From Lanius collurio (lineage: Eukaryota; Chordata; Aves; Passeriformes; Laniidae): DNA of 64,000 nucleotides. Below the pieces are notes generated by a model. The model saw only the letters and a list, made by a program, of their open reading frames with translations, made no database searches and was not told the DNA's origin. Shown piece after piece: positions 51,633 to 62,735 of the stretch (the first letter of the stretch is position 1; each line of letters begins with the position of its first letter). The position numbers and the translations under genes were made by a program. The DNA is taken from NCBI GenBank assembly GCA_020086605.1, contig JACBWW010000015.1, positions 17,151,484-17,215,483 on the forward strand, given 5' to 3'.

Positions 51633-54289
51633 AAGCTGAGAAAAGAGGGAGGAGCAGAAAAACCTGACAAAGTAGCCTGGAATAGATCCATGCAGAGTTT
51701 TATAAGAACATGCTCAGCTTTGGAGATAGAAATCTTCCCTTTGATGGCAATGCTGGGAGTAGGGAACATGGATGTGTCTGTTGAATCTTGTGTTGCCTAG
51801 ATAGACATCCACTGGGTGAGTGCTCAGCCCATTGGGATGTTTCAGTGCTCTTTGCTGGAGGTGGGGACCATCCCGGCAGGTGGAGGCTGGCAGGATGGGG
51901 CCCTCCCTCAGACAGCATTATCTGGAGCCACCACACTGCTCGTGGCATGCGTATTTCACAGGAAGGGGTGTTAGGCTCAGTGCCTGCCACTCTGCTCTGC
52001 TGCCTGCCTGCAGTCTGGCCTGTTGGCCTCGTGCTCCTCCAGCTGTGAGGTAGAGGTGCCAGTTTGCTGGGGAGGCTCTGCTCGCCCTCTGAGCAGCAAG
52101 AGGTGAGCTCTCTTCAGTGCCCTACTCCTTCCTGAGTCAGTTTGACAGGGAGAAATATGAAGTGGGATAAAATGATGACAGCTGGGTTGTACTTTGGAAG
52201 TGGAAAGGAAAGTGTTGGATCCATTTACAGCTTGGAGGGATGGAGCTTGAAATGCAATCAATAGCAGTTATTTTACCGGTGTTAGAGTTGAATCTGAAAG
52301 GATGGTTTGGTTGGTATAGTTCAGCTGACTTCTGGATATTTTAATCACTTGATTTCAGCAAGGCTGACAGTTTTATGCCTGACATTACTGAAGTAATTCT
52401 ATGACCTTCAACAAAGTTGCTCAGGATTTACTCTGAGAATGTACTTGGGTTAATTCATTTTTCTGACTTGACAGGTAAAAACCTTGTGTTGCTGTGAACT
52501 TCATGTGAAATGGGATGGCCTTTGAAATATCAGGAAAATATTCTTCTTCTCATGTACACGTGGAATACTTGTTCCCTTTAACAGTAGCTATGTTTCTGTG
52601 TGAAACACTATGTGAGCAATATCCTGAGTATCAGTAAAAGAGGGAACAGGATTCTGAAATCTTGTGGAATTCTTAGGTTGATGCATGGTTTGATGTAGGA
52701 GCCGTTACTTGCAGTGATGATTAATAGCTTTTGGATTGTCTTATAACCAAAGATGAGTACATCCTTTTATTTTGACTTGATAATGCCACTGTAATTCTTT
52801 CCAAAATTAGGACAGACTTGACTTTCTACATCAGCTGGTCACCAAATGGCAAAGCATGTTATGTTCCTGGCAGGTGCTTATAGGGGTACTCTAGGTCTCA
52901 CTCACCAAATGGGATGGGTGTTTTGGTTTTTTTCAGTCTGCTGGTTCTGAAATATAGAATTTGTTTGCTGTAAATGCATCAATAAATTTAAAGAGTATGG
53001 ATGGTTTTCCCATTTTATGTGGGGAAGAGGTTTTTTGTTTATTTATGGTGGTTTTTTGTTTTTTTGAAAGACACTCATGGTAGGTAAGAAAGACAAAATT
53101 TTTTGAATGGCTGACATTTTGTGCTTGAGAAGGTAAATTTAGAAAAATAATTGACTTTTAGTTTCAATTAGCTTTTAGTTTCTTTCCATTGCAAAACTGC
53201 CTTCACAAATATGGAAGAGCAGTCGCATTTTTTTTTTTAACAATTCAATGGGAAAAAAATCTTTCTAAATTTTTTGTTGATAAGAATTAAATGGTTTTGG
53301 AAGAATAAAGTAATTTCAAATCTTTTCAAACTAAATTAAGGTAAGAATGAAAAACAGGTGGTCTGGCATTTTACTCTTACTCCCCACCTGTGGGTAAATA
53401 TAGTGATCCTGGAAAAACAATGTTTTCCCAAAGTTGGCTACTAGAAACAAGCTTTTGCTTATTGCTCAGTATCATTAGTCTTTATTAACCCAACTCACTC
53501 CACTGAGATTTAAGCTCCTATTTTTCTTCCTAATATTTATATTTTTAGTATGAAAATATATTTTAAAACAAAATACTCTCAAAATACTCTGGAATAAACT
53601 CAGTTCAGCATGGACATCTCTGATACTCTTGAAGAGACTTTTTTTTTACCCCAGGCAGGAAAGTTCAGAGTACTTGTGTCATGTTGAGTGTCTTGTGCAA
53701 GCTGTAAAAATCTGTGGACTTGATGTAAGCTGACATTATCCGTAATATAACTTTATTCACCGCTCCTTCTGCTGCGATGAGTCTCCACTAAGTCCTCCAA
53801 TTAGTGCAAAGTTATAATATTATGGACAGATGGAAAATTAATATTTATAGAAAAATGCCTGAGGTTTTGATGGCTTGAAACTCTTGGAGCTACAGATGAT
53901 ATGTTAGCAATTGAGATTTAGAGAAAGCAGCCTGTTCAGGAAAACATGAAAGCTTGTGTACTTTACTTTCTGAAGCAGTAGGTCATTGAGCGATGACCAT
54001 AAATTTCAGCGTTAGTTTTCTGTGGATTGAAACCATCTGTGGTAAACTGTTCAAAATTAATTCGTTTGTATTGGTAAAAAGTAAATAGCTAAATATATAG
54101 AAACTATTTCCTCAAATGGTTACCAAAATCTAGTAGAAATTTGCAAGGTCCATCTCTCATCTCACAATTATTTAATGAGTTTTGCAAATGCCACCACCTT
54201 GACACATTTAAACAGTGCACAAATCAAAAAAGTTTTATTGAGAGGGAGAAGAGATATACGTCACTCAGTGGCACTTAAATACTGCTGGT

Positions 54290-54390
54290 CTGATGGTCAG
54301 GGGCAGTAGTATGGTTTCGTTAATATTGGTATAAGTCCAGAGTAATTCTCCTGACCTCAGTGGCGTGGTTACTTGGGAAACATAGTAATT
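54290..54390. repeat. Possible ancient amniote interspersed repeat fragment
   Basis: The phrase ataagtccagagtaattctc, then ctgacctcagtgg and gttac, resembles the very old amniote repeat phrase in which sequence like 'gagtaactccattgacttca' recurs. The family name is uncertain and the match is short. Confidence 0.3.
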
Positions 54391-54950
54391 ACAGTAATTT
54401 TTCTGGTGATTCACACATTTGAATCTAACAGTATTAGAATACCATGTTAGAAGGGATCAGCAATTGGTTTCAGAGGAGAGAGCTGAACTGGAGCCCGTTC
54501 TTTGCTGTCATTGTACACAGCTAAACTATCAACTTAGTGCTCTGTGAAAGTCTGGTTTTCTGGGCAGATTTCATTCCTTCCTAAAATTCATAGCTTGAAG
54601 TGACCTTCAGGGTTTTCTGTTAGCGACTTTAATGTGTTTTGCTGATCTGTAGCTGAAATCTTTAGTTTCAAAATGCTATTCCTTTCTCAAAAGCAAACCT
54701 GGTAGTAGACTTGTTTGTATCTGTGCATACCTATAGCACAGTTAAAGTTTAATAAAGTAAGATATAACTACCCTGTTTAGCAGAATATTATTGCTATATG
54801 CACGATGACCTGTCATTACCTGGAGAAGAACCTTTTACATTTCTCCTGCACATCCGTGTTAATGATGAGCTCAAATTGCTGTACAGCTGTGTTGTGAGCT
54901 TGGGTAAAGCCCAGGAAATCTCCACAGAGGGCCTCTGCAGGGCTCTGTGC

Positions 54951-54980
54951 ATCCAGGGGGATCCAGAGGGGGATCCAGAA
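54951..54980. repeat. Short G-rich tandem repeat
   Basis: Three copies of atccag separated by runs of G (atccaggggg, atccagaggggg, atccaga). Confidence 0.8.
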
Positions 54981-55335
54981 GTTTCAGTGTTGGTTGTGGG
55001 GGGAGCAAAAATATGTATATATAGACACTTACTGTGTCTGTAACATGCTGTTTCCTGTGTAAGAAGTTTCCATAGATGCCCCTTGCGGAGGCTGGAGTGT
55101 TTTTGCAAGATTCTCCCATACTTAAGTGATACTTTCACTATTTTCCATGATACCGAAATATTTGTGCTATTAATTATTAATATCCCATGCCATTCTTGCC
55201 TTGTATGATATTGTTGTCTTAAACTTGTGTTGCATTATGACACTACAGGAATTATTAGAACAGGCAAGAAGGACTTTAGTCAAATTTATAATGTTCTGAT
55301 AGGAGTAAGCCTCTCCATATTCAAGACAAGAGCTG

Positions 55336-55392
55336 CTTTTCTATTTTCTTTCTTTTTCTTTTTTTTTCTTTTCTCCCTTCTTCCTTTCTTTT
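55336..55392. repeat. Polypyrimidine tract (TTTC-rich)
   Basis: About 57 bases almost wholly of T and C, with ttttctttctttttcttt repeats. Confidence 0.9.
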
Positions 55393-56567
55393 TAAATCAA
55401 TAGTATTTTATTCACCTAGAAAACTAATGCGGTTTCAAACATATCTTGCAATTGTTTCACTTATGTTGCTTTCCAGCATCTCAGTATTTTAAGCCTGATT
55501 GCTGCAAATACATAATGCAAAGCTATTTAAAAACTGTGGCATGATACTTCAGATGATTTGTAAAGTTTAAAGTAGCAGACAATTTGCACAAGACCACCTG
55601 TGCATCTCGTATCTATTACAAACGGTGAGATACAGCCACAGCAGAGGTACTTGTGCTCCTGCACGCATCGCTGCTTTTGGAAATTCCACCCGTGTGCTTG
55701 CCTCTCTTCAGCAGCTTGGAGAGTCCCACCTGTGGTTCTCTTTTCAGAGCCGCCAAGTTTCAGTACTTGTGTCACCCCCACAGCTGCTGCTTCTCCTCCA
55801 GACTGTACATGGAGAAGTGCAAGTGTGCTTTCCTGGCATTTTCGGGAACAGTAGGTCAAGGTCACCAAAAAGAGTGGGGAAAGTGTCTGCAGTCTGACAT
55901 CTGAGATCTGCAGATTTTAGAAGAGGATATTGAAGGCAGAAATGAGGGACAAAAAGGATTTTTTTCCTTTTTTTTTTTTTCCAGAGGTGACAGCAGATGC
56001 TGGTTGTATTTTATAAATATTTGTGGAGAAGGGACAATGAGAAGTAAAGATTTCTCAGCAAAAAGCACATAGTGACTAGGCCATTGTGTTATGTCTAACA
56101 AATGTAAACTGGAGGCAAAGCACATTACTGTCTGTCTGGCAACACCTACATTGTTGTTAAGTGTTTGGGGCATGGCAAGCGAGGCGGTGATTTCTTCATC
56201 TCTTGCATGTTTTCAGATAGAGGCTGAAAGCAAATTCCAGAGGATTTACTCTTATAAATAAATACTAATCTTCTGGGTTAATACAGGAATAACTGAATAA
56301 AGCTTAATGTCTCATGATATATTTGGTTTAGGATGATTGAAGGAATGGTGCAGTAATTCTGAGGAGTACAAAGACTTTTTTGAGAGAGGAAAAGGGGAAA
56401 TTTCTTCTCTGGGGTTCATGGTGGAAAGCACAAGAATTGATGGGTTTCAGTGCAGTGAGTTGGACATAAAGAAAAATGTTCCACTTGTCAGAACAGGGAA
56501 ATATTGGTGGGAAAAAAACCTCCTGTGGAAGTTGAAATAATAATTTAGATGTGGCTAACATTTTTCT

Positions 56568-56615
56568 TGAAAAAGAGGAATGAACTGGATGACCTTTAAA
56601 GATTCTCCCAGCCTT
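56568..56615 (+). mobile_element. Possible small CR1 3'-end remnant
   Basis: The string gaactggatgacctttaaag followed by attctcccagcc resembles the final bases of CR1, but there is no octamer tail and little upstream similarity. It lies about 200 bp before the first collagen exon. Confidence 0.28.
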
Positions 56616-56819
56616 TTTTCAGAGAGCCTATAGTAGGTACCATAGCTATAAAATTTATCCCCAACTTCTTAAATCTTATTCAGGTTATCTTTTACCCCTG
56701 CTCAGCCAAAGTCTCTAAACTTCATGTGGTACATCAGTCTAATGCCTTTACATCCAAACAAATTATATTCTACTTGTAATTTCAAGGGGAAAAGTTACAA
56801 TCTACCATCTTCATTTTAG

Positions 56820-56864
56820 GTCCTCCAGGGAAAAGAGGTAAGCGGGGAAGAAGAGGAGAGACTG
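56820..56864 (+). CDS. COL25A1: COL25A1-like exon, start of the collagenous COL1 domain with a basic cluster (45 nt)
   Basis: A T-rich acceptor ending in ttttag precedes the exon and a gtaagt donor follows it. The exon starts and ends in phase 1: its first two bases complete a glycine codon begun in an upstream exon, and its last G starts the next glycine. The translation reads GPPGKRGKRGRRGETG, five uninterrupted Gly-X-Y triplets with a dense lysine/arginine cluster. From memory, human collagen XXV has almost the same stretch (ESG where this has ETG) just after its membrane-proximal coiled coil. Collagen XXV is a type II transmembrane collagen of neurons and developing muscle that is shed by furin. 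The basic cluster in COL1 is the region reported to bind amyloid-beta. No upstream exon was found in the window. Another membrane collagen is possible but fits less well. Confidence 0.8.
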
Positions 56865-58917
56865 GTAAGTTTTCAATTTCATAAGATCTTTTCTCATTTG
56901 ATGTCTGTTTTTGTGAGGATGCATATCCAGCATGTCTTGATTTTTAGTTGTATTGCATGTGTGCTCTGAAAAAGAATGCTGAAACTTCTCTGGTAAAATA
57001 CTGTGACCCTTGGCATATGTCTGGTGGCCTTCCAGATATTTTTCTGGTTTTGGGCATCCTTAGCTTGTAGGCACGCTTCATAAAGCTTGACATGGTGCCT
57101 TTAGAAACACATCTGTAACTGTCAAACCCTTTAGGGGTCTTCTCACACTTGCACAAGTTAGAATAACTCCATGTAAGTCAGTAGCTGGAATACTATGTCA
57201 GTGTTATGTCAGGCCCCTTTGGCTTGAGGAGAACAATTTTATAAGGAAATAAATAAGGAAATAAAATTCCTTATGTCAAGAGTGTTGGTAATCAGGGGCA
57301 TAATGTGATAAGTAGACTACTCTGCATGAGAGAAGTTGTTTTATAGAAATGAGCAGTTAAGTTCTAACAGAAATAAGAAAAAACATTTGTTGGTTTGTTA
57401 CTCTGTACCAGGGAGGTTGCTATTGATAGAAACCTGCTGGTGGTGTGTAGCTTGAAATTTCATTTGAGGCAAAGCTGTGAGATGCTGAGCACCTCTTGCT
57501 GTTGACATTCACAGGAATTGAATCAATTACCTTATGGGATTGAGTTTTTCATCAAGGTGAACTTTGTGGAGGCAATGCAGTAGAAAATGAGCATTTCTAT
57601 TCTCCTTGGCTGTCTTGTCTAATCAGCCAGCTAGGAAAGTCTTCCAATCAGCTTGATCTCTGTAAATCTTCTGTATCCTTTCTTATCTATGTAAAGGATA
57701 ATTTATCTGGCCCTTAAAAACTATTTCCATACCTTCCTGAATCACATAAAACCAAGCCCTGACAAAGGTTGATAAAAATCACCTTGGTGTTTCCATTCAC
57801 TGTTGTCTTAGTATTTACTTCAGAGGAAGAGGCTATGATAGAGAGAGAAATTCTGTGGTTGAAGATTAAGTTACAAATGATCCTGGAAATTAATTTGTGG
57901 GATGCACAAATAAACACATGTTAAACTATTAATAAAGGAAATGGATCTCTCATTTAAAAACAGACCTCCACCTTAAAATGCTGTTTAGGAATGTTTGCCA
58001 GAATAAATAAATTACCTTAGTTGCTGGACAATAAAAATTGCATTGTTAAAACCAAAAGGCTGTCAATATTAAAAGCAATCTCAAAGTACAGCTGCTGCAC
58101 TTCACTTTATTCAGAAATTAGAGAGAGGCATAAAAGCTTAATGAAATGCCATTGATTTGGGAGCTGCAGCTGCTCAACCCAATAAGACTGAAATAGTAGA
58201 TTTGATTGGTGGCCCTTTGATAATGTTTCCAAGAACTGCTACACAAAAGTCTTTGAGGTCTAAATAATTGAAAAAATGTGCAAATATCACTTCACAAAGT
58301 GTGACATTTTAATGGGGAGCATTTTATATGTGTACCATGAGAGAGGAAGGCAATGAAAAGAAAGTTCAGCACTGTCAGGTGGCCACTGAAACCTCCCCTC
58401 GCAGGCGAGGTTGGAATTCTGGAAGATGCTGGTACACGTATTCTCGACAAGATGCCCACGTTAAATGCTGGGGGTACTTTGTGCAATTCCTCGGCCAAGC
58501 TCTGATCAAATGCTCACTGTGTGGTTCACTGAAACTGGTGATGTGGTTACATATGCTTTATGTGGATTTTGACAAAATGAGCTATAGTCCGTGGCTGGTA
58601 TTTTTGGATTGGCATGAAATTGCATGGAAATGAATGGAGAAGCAATTTTCATAAGATTGCATGACTGTAATTGAAGATTTGTTAAGGTAAGTGCATGCAT
58701 TTAGGCAGTAGTCATATTTACAAGTTTCAGAGCACTACCAAAGCTCAAGATTACTTGAGTGGGAAAATGTGTGCCCTGTATTACCAGTGCTGCTCACTGA
58801 CAATCCCAAGGCCTTGTGCTTGACTGTACATGTGTGTCTTTCTTCAGTAACTTCGTAACCTTACATGTTCTTTTTTCTCTTTTTTTACCCTTTTTTCCCC
58901 TCTCTCCCACCCCACAG
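56865..58917 (+). other. COL25A1: Intron between the 45-nt and 8-nt collagen exons
   Basis: A GT-AG intron of 2053 bases between phase-1 exons. Its 3' end has an exceptionally long C/T tract (about 58870-58917). The 57950-58300 part is repeat-free and reads like a possible conserved regulatory block, but this is unproven. An 11-base unit (ataaggaaata) occurs twice at 57240-57262. No CR1 was seen. Confidence 0.6.
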
Positions 58918-58925
58918 GACCTCCT
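58918..58925 (+). CDS. COL25A1: Collagen microexon of 8 nt (completes Gly, adds Pro-Pro)
   Basis: Eight bases, gacctcct, lie between a very strong acceptor (about 45 bases of near-pure pyrimidine ending in ccccacag) and a gtaagt donor. The exon takes the phase-1 G from the 45-nt exon to make GGA (Gly), then CCT CCT (Pro-Pro), and ends in phase 0. The product is a full Gly-Pro-Pro triplet joining the flanking collagen exons in register, and human collagen XXV has GPP at the same place by memory. Because 8 is not a multiple of three, skipping the exon would shift the frame, so it should be constitutive wherever the downstream exons are used. The exon is short enough that gene finders commonly miss it. 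The call rests on splice signals and frame continuity. Confidence 0.65.
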
Positions 58926-59487
58926 GTAAGTACAGTGATACATTGTTGGTTCTTCCAGAATCAGGGAGAAAGCTGTTAGATCCTGTTAAGTTATCAGCGT
59001 GATAAAATGATCCTGTATACTCAAGAGGGAGTTTTGATGTTTATATGTACACAGTATCTTGGAGGTGAATAATTTAATCAGAAAGTTCCTTAAGAAAAAA
59101 GTCTCTAAACCAATAAAGCTTTATGTTCAGCGCTCCAGATTGCCGTTTGGATTCACAATTCTGCGTAAGTATGTTATCTTCATTTTGCCTCTGACTTCAT
59201 AACACATATTTTAATGCAGTGTAAAAACATGTGAGTATCCTATCTTAAGCCCAGACTTGGCCACTTTTGCTGGGTAATAACTTCCTCTGCATTTATCACA
59301 AACTCTTGGGGTACAAGCTGCCTGTTCTTTGGAGGCATACAGGCTGTCCAGCTCATTTCACTGTAATTGCTACTGAAGCCAGTAAGTGCTTGTGTAAAAT
59401 TATTATTAAATAGTACTATTCAATTTATTAAGTCGATTGAATCTTGTGCTAATCTTTCTTGTGAGAAAACATTTTCTCTCTTCTTAG

Positions 59488-59567
59488 GTTTTGAAGGGTT
59501 TTTTTGTTTTTGGGGTTTTTTTTTGTTTTGTTTTTGTTTTGTTTTGTTTGTTTGGGGTTTTTTTTTG
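59488..59567. repeat. (TTTTG)n-type T/G-rich tract
   Basis: Runs of ttttg and ggggttttttttt inside the intron after the 8-nt exon. Confidence 0.95.
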
Positions 59568-60205
59568 TATGTCTTCTGTTTGCTTTTTTGTATATTCCCA
59601 GAGTAGGTCAAAAGTCTGACTTGAAGGACAGGAGTAAGCACATATGTCTCAAACATTTGTATCTGACGTGCATCATATGGTGTAGGAGTGTGACTGTTAA
59701 AACATAATTTCTTTTACAGTTTGCACTTCTGTGTTTTTTTCTTTAATAGATGCAGTATTTCCACAATATTTTCAAGACCTTATAATTTGTCTATTCTATG
59801 CTCCATGCATATTTAAGAATATTTAGTTAATGTATTGAATTTCTGCTGTGATCTAAAGATTTTACTGTAAACTGCATATATTGAGTCATGCTATTACTTA
59901 CCCTTGTAGGATTTTGACCATGTGCTCAGCAATTCATAGTGACAAATTCATTTAACAAGCAATCAATGGAAAGCCAGGCTTAATGCTTAAAGGTGCTGTT
60001 TACTTGAAAGAAATACTGTTTTCCTCAATTTCTTTTGCAGCCCTCCAGTGAAACACAAAGAGCAAACATAAATCATGATACAGGCTATTTTCCTGTACCA
60101 AGGCAACATGGCAAGAGTTCACTATATGCCTCATTAAGAATGTCTTTGACTTCAGCTCCCCACTGTTTCAGTATAGATATATTAAAAAAGCCTAAACTTT
60201 CAAAC

Positions 60206-60232
60206 AAACAAACAAACACCCCCCACCCCCTC
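60206..60232. repeat. (CAAA)n plus C-rich patch
   Basis: Three caaa units (aaacaaacaaacaaac) running into accccccaccccc. Confidence 0.85.
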
Positions 60233-61083
60233 ATTTAAGCCTTAATCTTGGCAATATTAGCAAATACCTAAAATAGATTCCAAAATGAAAAATTTTAAGA
60301 AGTATCTGACTTTAAATTAAAGTTTCACTCTTGAAACCTACAAGACTTCATCTTGCTGTCAGGCAGAAACGGTTTAGATTGTTACAAGGCATTAAAAAGT
60401 GTAATTTCTCTTCATAATTCACTTTTGTATTTACGTAGACAATGGCTAGAGGCAACTGTTGTGATCTTAAGTATTGTTTTCACCTGGGAGACTGTGGTAA
60501 TAGTTTTCATTTAAAATATCAAATATTTGTATATCCCACATGAAACTGCATGGAATTAGGTGTATGTTTTAATTTCAAAGGCTTCTGCAGTGCTCTGTTT
60601 ATTTTTTTTGTACATGCCTACTGAGTAGCACGTGTAGTAGCAGTCAAAGGAGGGGAAGTTCAAATTTTTTTTATGATCCTTTACAGCCATCTCAGATTTC
60701 TTCTTTGGCACCTATATTCTAGTGGAATCTAATACTTTACTGCCTGAGCACTAAAACTTTTTAAATTAGCTACATATTGCCTGTCAGTTTATGTGGATAA
60801 TTCTCTTCATAAAAACAGAATTTCATTAGGCATCAGAAGTAGCCAGTAACCTTTTAATTAAAGTGTTTATTTAATTTAAGACACCTAATTTTCATTGCCA
60901 AAGCTTCTTTTCTTCACTGTATAGTACCTATCTCATATTTACTGGTTTGAAATGTCATCACATACAAAACAATTAAACAATACACAAATTATAATTTCCT
61001 GGTGATGTACTCTGCATGTTTGTTATGTCATATGTCATGACTGTGTTGTTAATGTGTCCTACCATTTCATCTCATTCAACCAG

Positions 61084-61110
61084 GGTCTACCAGGGCGAAA
61101 TGGCTATCCG
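61084..61110 (+). CDS. COL25A1: Collagen exon, three Gly-X-Y triplets GLPGRNGYP (27 nt)
   Basis: The acceptor is a pyrimidine-rich stretch ending in caaccag and the donor is gtaatt, a moderate match. The exon is in phase 0 at both ends and encodes GLP-GRN-GYP, exactly three triplets, in frame with the 8-nt exon upstream. From memory the human collagen XXV residues at this place are GQPGPQGPP: same length and same glycine positions, but with divergent X and Y residues. A 27-nt unit is a common size for exons of non-fibrillar collagens. As a symmetric 0-0 exon it could be skipped without changing frame. About 130 bases downstream lies a long T tract with a second acceptor-like site (see findings). 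Confidence 0.75.
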
Positions 61111-61203
61111 GTAATTCATCATGTATTTATGATGGCGATTTACGATTACTCTAAAATCCTGTTGGTGTATTTTGGTTTTTATATTACTGTCAAAATGACC
61201 CTC

Positions 61204-61236
61204 TTTTTTTTTTTGTTTTTTTTTTTTTTTTTTTTT
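61204..61236. repeat. Poly-T block
   Basis: About 32 T bases with one G, followed by ggtttttcag, so it forms an acceptor-like sequence. Confidence 0.95.
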
Positions 61237-61837
61237 GGTTTTTCAGATGCCTGTAGATTGTAGGATTTTCCTTTAAAGACAAAGCTAAATAAAAAGCCTT
61301 TGACAAGTTTCTGAAAAGAACCAGACTATTTACAATGCATAAATGAGATGCGCTGATTGTTTGATGTTGTACATATTTTGAGTTTCTTCATTCTTGCATA
61401 CAAAATTCAAAATTAATTAATTAGTTTTAAAACTTATTAAGATAGTGCATCTCGATTTTCCATGTTAGAAAGCTGTAGTGTTGCCATATGGACCCTCTGA
61501 GTCCTTTCTTTTGATTCTGTCCTGTTTTACTTGACTGCATCATTCAGTGCACTTTGAGCAAACTAAAGTGTTGTGACAGAGGTCCTAGCAATTGGCTGCA
61601 ATGACTATCATAGAGTAATTTTTGATAATGAATGCAATGCATTTTTCTGTCAGTTTCAATCACATATTTATTATTCATTGCCTAAAAAAAAAAATATGAA
61701 ATAATGCATCTTTCTAAAATCTATTAATAATAAATTTCTTTCTAGTAGTAAGGCAAAGTATTTGCAGTGTCCCATTCATGAAAGAAGAATATGCCTGCTG
61801 TCACTTGGGTATTAGAAACCAAGTGACTAAATGTGAT

Positions 61838-61882
61838 GATATAAAAATAAAATAAATATAAAAATAAATATAAAAACAAAAA
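61838..61882. repeat. A/T-rich (AAATAAATAT)n patch
   Basis: Imperfect repeats of ataaaaataaa and aaataaatat. Confidence 0.85.
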
Positions 61883-62094
61883 TGTAAATGTGATAAATGT
61901 GCACAACATAGTGACTGTTGAAATATAGTAATGGTATTACTTATAGCACTTGATAATGGCATTTAAAGGACCTTCCTATATTGATTTGCCTATCTATTTC
62001 AGACAAAAGGTATTTAATTTTTCAGTGAGTTTTAAAAATATTTCCATTGGTAAAATATAAATTATGTAGCACCTGCAGCTGGAGGACAACTTTG

Positions 62095-62735
62095 TAGAAT
62101 CACAGACTTTCAAAATGGTTTGGGTAAGAAAGGAAGTTATGGATCATTTAGTTCCATTCCCTCTGCCATGGGCAGGGACACCTTCCACTAGACCAGGTTG
62201 CTCAAAGCCCCATCTAACCTGGCCTTGAAAACTTCCAGGGGTCGAGAACACTTCTAGGGATGAGTTGTCCATAGCTTCTCTGGACAATCTGTTCCAGTAT
62301 TTCAAAACTCTCATAATTAAAAAATTCTTTTCTATAGCCACTAAAAACTTACTTTCTTTTAGTTTAAGATTATTACCTCTTGTCCTGTCTCTGCAGGCCT
62401 TGGTAAACAAAACTATATTTCTCCACACCTTTTTTTGTAGGCCTCCTTTTAGTGTTGAAAGGCTGCAGTTAAATTTCCCTGGAGCCTTTGCTGAACACAC
62501 CAACTCTCTCAGCCTGTCTGCATAGAAGAGCTGCTCCATCCCTCTGATCATCTCTCTGGGTACTCCTCTGAACTTGCTCCAACAGGTCCATATGTTTTCT
62601 TACATTGTAGGCCCCAGAGGTGGACACAACAGGGTCTCACAAGGGTGAGCAGAGAGGGATAATCACCTCCCTTGACCTGCTGGCAACACTTCATTTGATG
62701 CAGCCTATTTCACTGCTTTTACCTGGGCAGGTTCT
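62095..62735 (-). mobile_element. CR1 LINE, 5'-truncated, in the last collagen intron
   Basis: The + strand reads as a reversed CR1: tagaatcacagac (tail octamers), then ctgccatgggcagggacacc and gaccaggttgctcaaagccc, and on to cctcccttgacctgctggca and tttgatgcagcc. On the minus strand a broken frame preserves the CR1 C-terminal pattern (WNRLSREAMDNSSLEVF). It lies antisense to the collagen exons. The 5' limit beyond 62705 is uncertain. Confidence 0.92.

Larger units (their letters stand above)
51182..56819. other. Non-coding DNA, presumed 3' part of the large intron before the first collagen exon
   Basis: Contains a GC-richer island at about 51780-52130, the 19-bp duplication, a possible ancient repeat near 54.3 kb and a polypyrimidine tract near 55.36 kb. 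No upstream collagen XXV exon (coiled coil or Cys-x-Cys region) was recognised. Confidence 0.55.
58926..61083 (+). other. COL25A1: Intron between the 8-nt and 27-nt collagen exons
   Basis: A GT-AG intron of 2158 bases. It contains the T/G-rich tract at 59488-59567 and a CAAA/C-rich patch at 60206-60232. An acceptor-like sequence at 60029-60040 is followed by a long open frame but has no credible donor (see rejected items). No interspersed repeat was recognised. Confidence 0.6.

Noticed and set aside
60029..60238. Acceptor-like tttcttttgcag at 60040 followed by a long open frame (PSSETQRANINHDTGYFPVPR...) as a further exon
   Set aside because: The frame continues without any credible donor before its stop, is not collagenous, and the adjoining exons already join in phase without it.
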